Positions 1 through 5,353 of a stretch of 8,977 nucleotides of DNA are shown here, one piece after another. A model generated the notes under the pieces. It was not told where the DNA came from and made no database searches. It saw only the letters and a list, made by a program, of their open reading frames with translations. The stretch's first letter is position 1; each line of letters begins with the position of its first letter. The position numbers and the translations under genes are program-made. The stretch is from Spirochaetaceae bacterium (GTDB lineage: Bacteria > Spirochaetota > Spirochaetia > SZUA-6 > RPPD01). The stretch spans positions 1 to 8,977 of the forward strand of contig RPPD01000055.1 of assembly GCA_003818675.1 (NCBI GenBank). The letters are read 5' to 3'.

Positions 1-498
1 GCCGGATTGCGGATTGAGTCATCAGGCGGAGACGGGATTTATCTTGGCCGCGGGAAAAACCGGATAACAAACAAGGACATAATTCTTCGTGACCTCATTA
101 TTTTTGAACACCTTCGCCAGGGTATAAGCGTCATTACTGCGGAAAACCTGCTTGTGGAAAAATGTGTGATCCGTGGGACAAGGGGTACGGCGCCCGAGGC
201 AGGAATTGATTTTGAACCCAATCGTGAGGACGAGTCGATAATCAACTGCAATGTGAAAAACTGCATTATCGCCGGTAATTCAGGTGCAGGTATCCAGGGA
301 TATTTTGTAAACATGGGCAGTACGTCCTTGCCAATCAGCATTATAATAGAGAACTGTGATATCTACGACCAGTTAGTGGCATTGTTTTTTGTGGGATTTC
401 AGAATGGCGCGCATGGAACCCTTCGCATCATTGACTCAGATGTGCGGGGCCTGTCCTTGATACCAGATATCCCTGAACTTACACTCAGTTACCGCTGA
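1..498 (+). CDS. Right-handed parallel beta-helix protein, C-terminal part (5' end outside window)
   Basis: The frame is open from the first base and ends at TGA 496-498, so 165 residues are visible and the true start lies upstream. The protein shows short, regularly spaced strands rich in Ile, Val, Asn and Gly, with Asn-Cys turn positions (IINCNVKNC, IIIENCDIYD), as in pectate-lyase-like beta-helix folds (Beta_helix, PF13229). A GIDFEPN motif at visible residues 68-74 and NSGAGI about 20 residues later recall carbohydrate-active or surface beta-helix proteins, but no catalytic residues can be assigned. Such proteins are usually exported and bind or cleave polysaccharide; that is inference here because the signal peptide would be upstream. 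The end is abrupt: after the last coil (LRIIDSDVRG) only about 15 residues remain and no C-terminal cap domain is seen. It is separated from the next gene by 81 bases carrying a candidate promoter, so it is probably not part of that operon. Confidence 0.75.
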   Translation, partial: AGLRIESSGGDGIYLGRGKNRITNKDIILRDLIIFEHLRQGISVITAENLLVEKCVIRGTRGTAPEAGIDFEPNREDESIINCNVKNCIIAGNSGAGIQGYFVNMGSTSLPISIIIENCDIYDQLVALFFVGFQNGAHGTLRIIDSDVRGLSLIPDIPELTLSYR

Positions 499-543
499 TA
501 TTGCATGTTTTCTGAAATATCCTGTTGAAATTCCTGTAATAAG

Positions 544-572
544 TTGACGGATCGATACAGGTGCGCTACATT
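544..572 (+). promoter_or_regulatory. Candidate sigma70-type promoter before the YidD-like gene
   Basis: TTGACG at 544-549 matches the -35 consensus in five of six positions and TACATT at 567-572 matches the -10 consensus in four of six, with a 17-base spacer. The expected transcription start would be near 579, almost on the ATG at 580. The mRNA would then be leaderless or nearly so, or translation starts further in. No other good promoter is visible in the 81-base gap. Confidence 0.4.
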
Positions 573-579
573 TTGATTG

Positions 580-1002
580 ATGAGCATAATTCGTTTGATG
601 GCAGCGACCATTTATCTGCTTGCAGCAATAATTCTTTTTGCGGATGAGAAGACCTCCATCGTGTTTATAAATTCATTGAATCCTGTGACATCTTCCTGGG
701 AGGTTAAGGCCGTTTCTTCAGGCGTGGGGACTTTTTATCTGCGCACAAACGAGCTTTCCCTCCTGGGCGTCTCACTTGTAAGATTTTACCAGGTCTTCAT
801 AAGCCCCCAGGACATCCCGTCCTGTCCATTTGAACCCACTGATTCCGAGTATGCCCGCCTGGCAATAAATAAATACGGTTTTGTTTTGGGGATTATCATG
901 GCATCAGACCGATACCAGCGCTGCAATGGGTATGGGACCTGGTATTACAGCCGTAGCGCAGAAGGAAGACTGATAGATCCTCCGGAGAACAATCTGCCAT
1001 GA
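580..1002 (+). CDS. Divergent YidD-domain protein (membrane protein insertion efficiency factor family) with N-terminal export/anchor segment
   Basis: The product is 140 residues from ATG 580. Residues 5-21 form a hydrophobic helix after a single Arg (signal peptide or anchor), followed by a spacer of about 40 residues and then a YidD core at about 61-135. Matches to the YidD signature (PF01809) are FYQ at 69-71, ISP at 74-76, Cys82, F-x-PT at 84-87, S-x-Y at 89-91, Gly100, Gly104 and R-x-x-RC at 111-115. The usual second cysteine (PTCS) is Asp88 here, and the terminal GxDPVP-like segment is reduced to IDPP. E. coli YidD is an 85-residue protein at the inner face of the inner membrane that assists SecYEG/YidC insertion. 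With an N-terminal export segment this core would instead face the periplasm, so the same function cannot be assumed. No clear ribosome-binding site precedes 580; an in-frame ATG at 598 is an alternative start. The stop overlaps the start of the next gene (ATGA), which implies translational coupling. Confidence 0.72.
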   Translation: MSIIRLMAATIYLLAAIILFADEKTSIVFINSLNPVTSSWEVKAVSSGVGTFYLRTNELSLLGVSLVRFYQVFISPQDIPSCPFEPTDSEYARLAINKYGFVLGIIMASDRYQRCNGYGTWYYSRSAEGRLIDPPENNLP

Positions 1003-1880
1003 GAATATCCCTGAAATGTTTCTTCTTCGTGCTTGTGCTGACACTTGTGCCCTGGCATGCGTTTGCAGCCGGACCAGACTACAATGACCCTCAAATGATC
1101 AGGTCTTTTGCTGAATGGCTTGTGTCAGAGAAGGAATACCTGCGGGCAGCTTCCGAGTATTACAGATACTATTTCCTCGCCCTGGATAAAGACAGGGATG
1201 AAATTCTTCACGCAATCGGCGGATGCTACGAGAATGCCGGCGATTTTGTGAAGGCCGCACAGGTTTATGAAAAATTTCTGCTGCTATATGTGCAGAGTCC
1301 ACTTCTTGCGGACAGTTATTACAGGCTAGCCTGGTGCATGTACAAACAGGGTGAGTATGAAAAATCAACAGAGCGCATAAACCTTTTTCTCAAAACAAAC
1401 ACAGGTGTGGACCGGCCATTTCTGCTGCTGCAGGGAGCAAATTTTATCCAGATGGGGCAATGGAGCCCGGCGCATGAGGCAATAACCAGGTATCTGGAAT
1501 CAAGCGAACCTGCCCAAAGGGATTCTGCCGAAGCGCTCGCTGCATTTGCAGTTTCTGCCAGGGACATACCAGAGAAGAGCCCTGTTCTGGCAGCGTTCTT
1601 GTCCGCACTCATTCCGGGAACCGGCAAGATATATTCGGGGCGGTGGGAGGATGGCCTTGTCTCACTGGTTCTCATTGGCGCGTTCGGTGGTGTGGCCATC
1701 TACAGTTTTATGACAGACGGCATGGAATCTGTTCCTGGATGGATCTATGCCTCAACCGGGTTTGCTTTTTATCTTGGAGACATCTGGGGCTCCATTGTGG
1801 CAGCGTCAGATTACAACTCGCACCGGGTGGAATTGCTGAAAGAGCAGGCGAATGAAATTGTCAATAAAACGCTTCCCTGA
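999..1880 (+). CDS. Exported TPR protein with C-terminal PGxGK/PGxGQ two-helix membrane module (paralog 1)
   Basis: The product is 293 residues. A signal peptide at 1-23 ends in AFA|AG. Residues 31-170 are a TPR-like helical array, with recognisable repeats at about 69-100 (GCYENAGDFVKAAQVYEKF) and 105-132 (YRLAWCMYKQGEYEKSTERI). The C-terminal module begins at KSPVLAAFLSALIPGTGK (193-210), followed by IYSGRWEDG, a hydrophobic segment at about 219-238, a second at about 248-268 and the tail SDYNSHR. The SALIPGxGxxYxG-type module is widespread in uncharacterised bacterial membrane proteins (related in style to DUF5683/TM2-like families). The TPR part probably forms a periplasmic protein-binding platform tethered to the membrane by the C-terminal helices. 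The start is supported by GGAG at 984-987, 11 bases upstream, and by the 4-base ATGA overlap with the YidD-like gene. The next gene begins inside its last codons. No enzymatic motif is seen; the role is unknown. Confidence 0.75.
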   Translation: MRISLKCFFFVLVLTLVPWHAFAAGPDYNDPQMIRSFAEWLVSEKEYLRAASEYYRYYFLALDKDRDEILHAIGGCYENAGDFVKAAQVYEKFLLLYVQSPLLADSYYRLAWCMYKQGEYEKSTERINLFLKTNTGVDRPFLLLQGANFIQMGQWSPAHEAITRYLESSEPAQRDSAEALAAFAVSARDIPEKSPVLAAFLSALIPGTGKIYSGRWEDGLVSLVLIGAFGGVAIYSFMTDGMESVPGWIYASTGFAFYLGDIWGSIVAASDYNSHRVELLKEQANEIVNKTLP

Positions 1881-2757
1881 CACAAAAAACCACGCCACAT
1901 TTTTTGTTCTTCTTGTTTGTATAACTTGCCCGTCTGCATATGTATATGCCCAGCATAATGTCACAGACAGCGCTGTCCAGATAGGCGACTCATGTTTCGG
2001 GGAAGGGCTTTACCAGGAGGCTGTTACAGAGTACATGCGTTTTCTGCATTTCAATCCCGGGCATCCTGCATCAAGCGCAATTAATAAAAGCGCTTCTGTC
2101 GCATGTTTTTTTGCAGGAGACATGGATGGTTTTATAAAATATGGCAGACGGTCAATAATGACCGCCATTAGCGAGGCTGAAAAAAAAGCCGCGGCATTTG
2201 CCTTTGTGGAATGGTGCCTGGCGGGCAGGGAATATGAACAGGCGGATACAGAGCTTGAGGCCCTGCTTGGGGAGTATGATGACACACAAACAATGGTGAC
2301 TGCGGCGTTTTATCTGGGAGTATCTGCGCTTTATACAAAGCGCTGGGAGAGGTGCGGGATGATGTTTGCGGAATACTTCAAGCGTACCGACACTTTTCCC
2401 CTGATTACCGAGGGAAGGGTCCTGTCACTCATAGAGTTTGCACAAAAGGGGCAGTACAGGGATCCTGGTTTTGCATCAGTCCTGTCAGCCATTATCCCCG
2501 GGCTGGGACAGATGTATGCAGGCGATTTTTTCCAGGGTGTCAACTCCATGGCAGTCAATGCCTCGACAATTGCCCTTCTTGTAACAGCCCTTGTGAATGT
2601 ACGCATACCTGATGCCGTGCTGGTCTATGTTTTTGCCTTTCACAGATTCTATGTAGGGAGCTCATACCATGCGAAACGGATCGCACGGGAGTACAATGCC
2701 CAGAAACAGCGGATGATAGCGGCAGGAATTATGAACCTTCTTATTGCAGACCCTTAG
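1852..2757 (+). CDS. Exported TPR-like protein with C-terminal PGLGQ two-helix membrane module (paralog 2)
   Basis: The product is 301 residues. A charged N-terminus (MKLSIKRF) is followed by a hydrophobic core at 16-30 and a likely cleavage site VYA|QH after residue 33. Residues 36-200 are helical and TPR-like (GEGLYQEAVTEYMRFL at 50-65; AGREYEQADTELEALL at 124-139; a further helix pair at 150-177). The C-terminal module, ASVLSAIIPGLGQMYAGDF at 208-226, is followed by hydrophobic segments at about 232-250 and 252-267 and the tail FYVGSSYHAKRIAREYNAQ. It matches the preceding protein in domain order, motif positions and tail (DYNSHR versus EYNAQKQ), so the two are diverged paralogs that may act as a pair. 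The start codon lies 29 bases inside the previous gene, with a weak purine-rich site (GAGCAGG, 1842-1848) close upstream; the overlap argues for coupled translation. This is the last gene of the operon, and no clear terminator hairpin follows. Function unknown. Confidence 0.73.
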   Translation: MKLSIKRFPDTKNHATFFVLLVCITCPSAYVYAQHNVTDSAVQIGDSCFGEGLYQEAVTEYMRFLHFNPGHPASSAINKSASVACFFAGDMDGFIKYGRRSIMTAISEAEKKAAAFAFVEWCLAGREYEQADTELEALLGEYDDTQTMVTAAFYLGVSALYTKRWERCGMMFAEYFKRTDTFPLITEGRVLSLIEFAQKGQYRDPGFASVLSAIIPGLGQMYAGDFFQGVNSMAVNASTIALLVTALVNVRIPDAVLVYVFAFHRFYVGSSYHAKRIAREYNAQKQRMIAAGIMNLLIADP

Positions 2758-2771
2758 GCTATGGGAAAAGG

Positions 2772-2819
2772 TTTCTCTTACGATTCCTTGATCAAGGCCG
2801 ATATTTGTGATAAGAGAAA
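2772..2819. repeat. Nested inverted repeat in the leader of the MBL-fold gene
   Basis: Outer arms TTTCTCTTA (2772-2780) and TAAGAGAAA (2811-2819) are perfect 9-base reverse complements. Inside them lies a perfect 12-base palindrome, CCTTGATCAAGG (2786-2797). The right outer arm contains the only purine-rich stretch upstream of the ATG at 2828, so pairing could mask the ribosome-binding region, or the sites could be operators. There is no T-run after it, so it is not an ordinary rho-independent terminator of the upstream operon. Confidence 0.55.
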
Positions 2820-2827
2820 TAATATCC

Positions 2828-3667
2828 ATGAAAATATTGCCATTCAAAAAAAAGCCACTTGCTCTTCAGACTGACGGTGAACTCAGGCTTTTCTGGGTAG
2901 GTGTGGGAAGCGCCTTTTCAAAGATTAACAACCAGACCAATCTCCTGATTGTCAAGGGGAATGACCATCTGCTGGTAGACTGCGGTACCAAATGCCCCCA
3001 GGCTCTCTGGGAACTGGGTCTGCCGGTCACGAGCATCAGAACCCTTCTTATCACCCACTCGCACGCGGACCACATTGGCGGGCTTGAGGAAGTCGCTCTG
3101 ATGGGACGCTACGCGGCAAAAAGAAAACCGTTCCTTATTATAGAAGAAGAATATGAAAAAATACTTTGGGAACTTTCCCTTGCCGGAGGATGCACTTTCA
3201 ATGAAAAGCCCGGCCTTGTCATGAGCGACCTGTTTGATGTAAAAAGGCCTGTGTCAATTCCACGCGCTGACAGGCGCATGGCGGAAACTGCCGCTGGAAA
3301 CATCCACCTTGTGCTGTTCCGCACCAAGCACATTCCAGATACGTCTGTGGGCTGGAAGGATTCCGCGTACAGCGTGGGCATCATCATTGACCGTAAGGTG
3401 CTTTTCACGAGCGATACCCGTTTTGATCCTGAACTTGTTTCAAACCTTGACCGCGAATACCGGTTTGAGGCAATCTTCCACGACTGCCAGTTTTCTGCAG
3501 CTGGAGGTGTTCACGCTTCTTTTGATGAACTCGCCGGCCTGCCAGAACTGGTCAGGGGTAAAATGCATCTTACACACTACGGCGACAATTTCAAAGACTT
3601 TGAGAAAAAGGTGAAGGAAAAAGGGTTTGCCGGACTCGCTCGGGCCGGTGTTTTTTACTGCTTCTGA
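2828..3667 (+). CDS. MBL-fold metallohydrolase (RNase Z / beta-lactamase superfamily III-like)
   Basis: The product is 279 residues from ATG 2828. A GTG at 2807 would add seven residues, but the ATG is preferred because an AGAG site lies about 12 bases upstream. The N-terminal half carries VGVGSAFS (24-31), a Ser/Thr-rich family opening, then LLVDCG (48-53) and the metal-binding signature THSHADHIGG (76-85, His77, His79, Asp81, His82). His168 (TKHIPD) fits metal motif 3 and Asp196 (FTSDTR) the bridging aspartate. The C-terminal half has HDCQF (218-222), VHASFDEL (228-235) and HLTHYGD (247-253), an arrangement like RNase Z, PhnP or cyclic-nucleotide phosphodiesterase relatives rather than class B beta-lactamases. 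There is no signal peptide, so the enzyme is cytoplasmic. All metal ligands expected for a two-metal hydrolase seem present. Substrate is unknown; RNA, phosphodiester or lactone hydrolysis are all possible. It lies 70 bases after the TPR operon and converges on the next, minus-strand gene. Confidence 0.82.
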   Translation: MKILPFKKKPLALQTDGELRLFWVGVGSAFSKINNQTNLLIVKGNDHLLVDCGTKCPQALWELGLPVTSIRTLLITHSHADHIGGLEEVALMGRYAAKRKPFLIIEEEYEKILWELSLAGGCTFNEKPGLVMSDLFDVKRPVSIPRADRRMAETAAGNIHLVLFRTKHIPDTSVGWKDSAYSVGIIIDRKVLFTSDTRFDPELVSNLDREYRFEAIFHDCQFSAAGGVHASFDELAGLPELVRGKMHLTHYGDNFKDFEKKVKEKGFAGLARAGVFYCF

Positions 3668-3712
3668 CTGCTTTGTAATTATTCCGGAAATCGCATCATC
3701 CCGTTATTATAG

Positions 3713-4009
3713 TCATTCCTGTGTTTTTTGCTTCAAATACTGGACTACTTCTGTTGTGAGATTTTTTCCACCCATGGAAAGCCCGTTATAAATAAGCCAG
3801 AGGTAGGGATCTGAATCATACCAGCGGTGGTGGTAGAGATCCATGCGGTAATTGGAAATAAAGTCCTCAATCAGGGCGGGATTGGCCTTGTTGATGATTG
3901 TAAGTATGCCTTGTACAACAGAGACGCGGTCCTGGTTCTGCATGCCCTGGATTTGTTCAAAGAACCAGGCGAGTTCCGAATTGATGTCGTACCATCTGCG
4001 TTTCTGCAT
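3713..4009 (-). CDS. Unrecognised 98-residue cytoplasmic protein with two RWYD motifs
   Basis: I do not recognise this protein. It is convincing as a gene because an excellent Shine-Dalgarno sequence (AGGAGG, complement of 4018-4023) lies eight bases before the ATG. It also sits in a gap between convergent and divergent genes without overlapping them. The sequence is helical with aromatic clusters and has no signal peptide or membrane segment. RRWYD at residues 4-8 is followed by ELAWFFEQI, then a central helix DRVSVVQGILTIINKANP (27-44). A second HRWYD at 61-65 is followed by DPYLWLIYNGLSMGG (66-81), and the tail is a charged helix. The two RWYD segments, each followed by an acidic residue and a hydrophobic helix, may mark an internal duplication. 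A small regulatory or adaptor role is possible but not shown. No terminator hairpin is visible after the stop. Confidence 0.7.
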   Translation of the reverse strand: MQKRRWYDINSELAWFFEQIQGMQNQDRVSVVQGILTIINKANPALIEDFISNYRMDLYHHRWYDSDPYLWLIYNGLSMGGKNLTTEVVQYLKQKTQE

Positions 4010-4069
4010 TAAAACTCCCTCCTAACAATCTTAGCTCATTTGTATGTAAAATCAAGAAAAATTGTCTGG

Positions 4070-4098
4070 TTGATTTTTTATTGCACAATGGGTATATT
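4070..4098 (+). promoter_or_regulatory. Candidate sigma70-type promoter of the leuB-like gene
   Basis: TTGATT (4070-4075, four of six -35 positions) and TATATT (4093-4098, five of six -10 positions) are separated by 17 bases in an AT-rich stretch. The predicted start near 4105 gives a leader of about 70 bases that contains the whole 33-bp palindrome at 4114-4146 and the AAGGA site at 4162-4166. Confidence 0.55.
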
Positions 4099-4113
4099 TA
4101 TTTATCTGCATCT

Positions 4114-4146
4114 GCTGTTGAAAAAGCATAATGCTTTTTCAACAGC
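4114..4146. repeat. Near-perfect 33-bp palindrome in the leuB leader
   Basis: Arms GCTGTTGAAAAAGCAT (4114-4129) and ATGCTTTTTCAACAGC (4131-4146) are exact reverse complements of 16 bases around a single central A at 4130. In RNA this gives one long hairpin between the promoter and the ribosome-binding site. It has no following T-run on either strand, although the right arm itself holds TTTTT. It could be an attenuator, an mRNA-stabilising hairpin, a dyad operator, or a palindromic remnant of a mobile element. Confidence 0.85.
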
Positions 4147-4174
4147 TTCAATAATCTGCTAAAGGAAGAATCAT

Positions 4175-5272
4175 ATGAATCGCCGCATCGCAGTACTCGA
4201 AGGGGACGGCATCGGACCTGAAATAATGCGCGAGGGTCTAAAGGTCCTCTCAGCAGTTGAAAAAAAATATGGCCACAGGTTTGAAATTGAAAAGGCTCCC
4301 TTTGGAGCAGCCGCATATTTTTCAACAGGCTCATCGTTTCCAGACCAGACCAAGGAGGTTTGCGATCGCGCTGATGCCATCATGAAAGGTCCAGTCGGGC
4401 TTGCTGTTCAGGAGATGGAGCGCATTCCGCTGGCTGAACGGCCTGAAAAGGCCGCGATCCTGCCTCTGCGCAGCAGATATGACGCGTTTGCAAACTACAG
4501 GCCTGTGGTGCTGAAAAAGGAGTTTGCCGAGTTTTCGCCATTAAAGCCGGAGGTGATAGGCGATGGCCTTGATATTCTCATGATACGGGAGCTTGTGGGT
4601 GGAATCTACTTTGGAGACAAAGTAGAAGGTGAGCACACAGAAGACGAGTATTCCCATGATTCTTGCGTCTATAACCGAATGCAGGTTCTGCGAATTGCGC
4701 GTGTGGCATTCCGCGAAGCAACACGGCACAACAACCATCTTGTCAATGTGCACAAGGCAAACGTGCTCGCGACTTCGCGTTTCTGGAACAGTATTGTTGA
4801 CGAAGTCCACGAAGAGTTCCCGGATGTGCGGCTCAGCTCAGTCCTTGTGGACAACGCGGCATACCAGCTTGTGAAAAATCCAGTGCAGTACAACGGCGTG
4901 ATGCTTCTTGAAAATATGCAGGGTGACATCCTCACTGACGAGGCGGGCGGGGTGCTTGGCTCCCTGGGCTTGATGCCTTCGGCATCTATTGGCGAGTCAA
5001 AGGGTTACGTGGAACCCGCGCACGGTTCGGCACCCGATATAGCGGGAAAAAATATTGCCAATCCGTATTCCATGATTGGAAGCATGGCGCTCATGCTGGA
5101 AAAGCTTTTTTTACTGGAGAAAGAAGCCAGGGCAGTTTGGGATGCACTGACCGGGGTTTTCTCAAGCGGTTTTCGCACAAGGGAACTCACTTCAAAATCA
5201 ACTCCCGAAGGAAAAATTCTTTCCACAACTGGCTTTGGCGACATGGTAGTGGAGCTTCTGGAAAAGGCCTGA
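4175..5272 (+). CDS. leuB: 3-isopropylmalate dehydrogenase-type enzyme (LeuB family)
   Basis: The product is 365 residues, close to the usual LeuB length of about 350-365. In leucine biosynthesis LeuB oxidatively decarboxylates 3-isopropylmalate with NAD+ in the cytoplasm. The nucleotide-binding start GDGIGPEI (10-17) is present. Substrate residues include Arg99 (LPLR), Arg109 (ANYRPV), Arg138 and Tyr145 in RELVGGIYFG, and Lys194. Metal-binding aspartates are Asp226 (VDNAA), Asp251 and Asp255 (GDILTDEA). HGSAPDIAG with Asp288 points to NAD rather than NADP. Two features are off-type: HKAN (His193) replaces the usual DKAN of LeuB and resembles NAD-isocitrate or homoisocitrate dehydrogenases, and the usual GGPKW loop reads GLAVQE (75-80). 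Overall similarity still favours LeuB, with a related beta-decarboxylating dehydrogenase as the alternative. AAGGA at 4162-4166 supports the start. No leuA, leuC or leuD is adjacent, so the gene stands alone here, behind its own promoter and a leader palindrome. Confidence 0.85.
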   Translation: MNRRIAVLEGDGIGPEIMREGLKVLSAVEKKYGHRFEIEKAPFGAAAYFSTGSSFPDQTKEVCDRADAIMKGPVGLAVQEMERIPLAERPEKAAILPLRSRYDAFANYRPVVLKKEFAEFSPLKPEVIGDGLDILMIRELVGGIYFGDKVEGEHTEDEYSHDSCVYNRMQVLRIARVAFREATRHNNHLVNVHKANVLATSRFWNSIVDEVHEEFPDVRLSSVLVDNAAYQLVKNPVQYNGVMLLENMQGDILTDEAGGVLGSLGLMPSASIGESKGYVEPAHGSAPDIAGKNIANPYSMIGSMALMLEKLFLLEKEARAVWDALTGVFSSGFRTRELTSKSTPEGKILSTTGFGDMVVELLEKA

Positions 5273-5323
5273 AAGGGCCTGTATATCCGTCAATTTTATC
5301 TGGTCTCCCTGCTTGCTTTGCTA

Positions 5324-5329
5324 TATAAT
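5324..5329 (+). promoter_or_regulatory. Candidate -10 element before the giant secreted-protein gene
   Basis: A perfect TATAAT lies at 5324-5329, 24 bases before the ATG at 5354. The -35 region is weak: TGGTCT at 5301-5306 with a 17-base spacer matches three of six positions. Transcription would start near 5336, leaving a short leader with AGGAGAGG. Read-through from leuB is also possible because no strong terminator is seen between the genes. Confidence 0.4.
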
Positions 5330-5353
5330 GGAAATCAAAGGCAGGAGAGGTCA

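Noticed and set aside
2788..2816. Promoter for the metallohydrolase gene (TTGATC, 17-base spacer, TAAGAG)
   Set aside because: The -10 element matches only three of six positions and would start transcription about five bases before the ATG; the bases are better explained by the inverted repeats.
3681..3700. TTCCGGAA palindrome between the two convergent genes as a shared terminator
   Set aside because: It is eight bases long, has no loop and no adjacent T-run in either direction.
4028..4055. Minus-strand promoter for the 98-residue protein (TTGATT, 16-base spacer, TAAGAT on the complement)
   Set aside because: The predicted transcription start near 4021 would fall inside the Shine-Dalgarno sequence and cut it, so the true promoter is probably elsewhere in the intergenic region.
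4076..4146. Palindrome at 4114-4146 as a CRISPR-type or tandem repeat unit
   Set aside because: There is only one copy in the window and no spacers or neighbouring cas genes.
4098..4383. Overlapping minus-strand frames of 70 and 78 codons across the leuB start
   Set aside because: They lie antisense to a strongly supported LeuB coding region, have no ribosome-binding site and show no recognisable protein pattern.
5259..5282. Possible terminator hairpin after leuB (AGGCC / GGCCT around the stop codon)
   Set aside because: The stem is only five pairs and is not followed by a T-run, so a functional rho-independent terminator is not supported.
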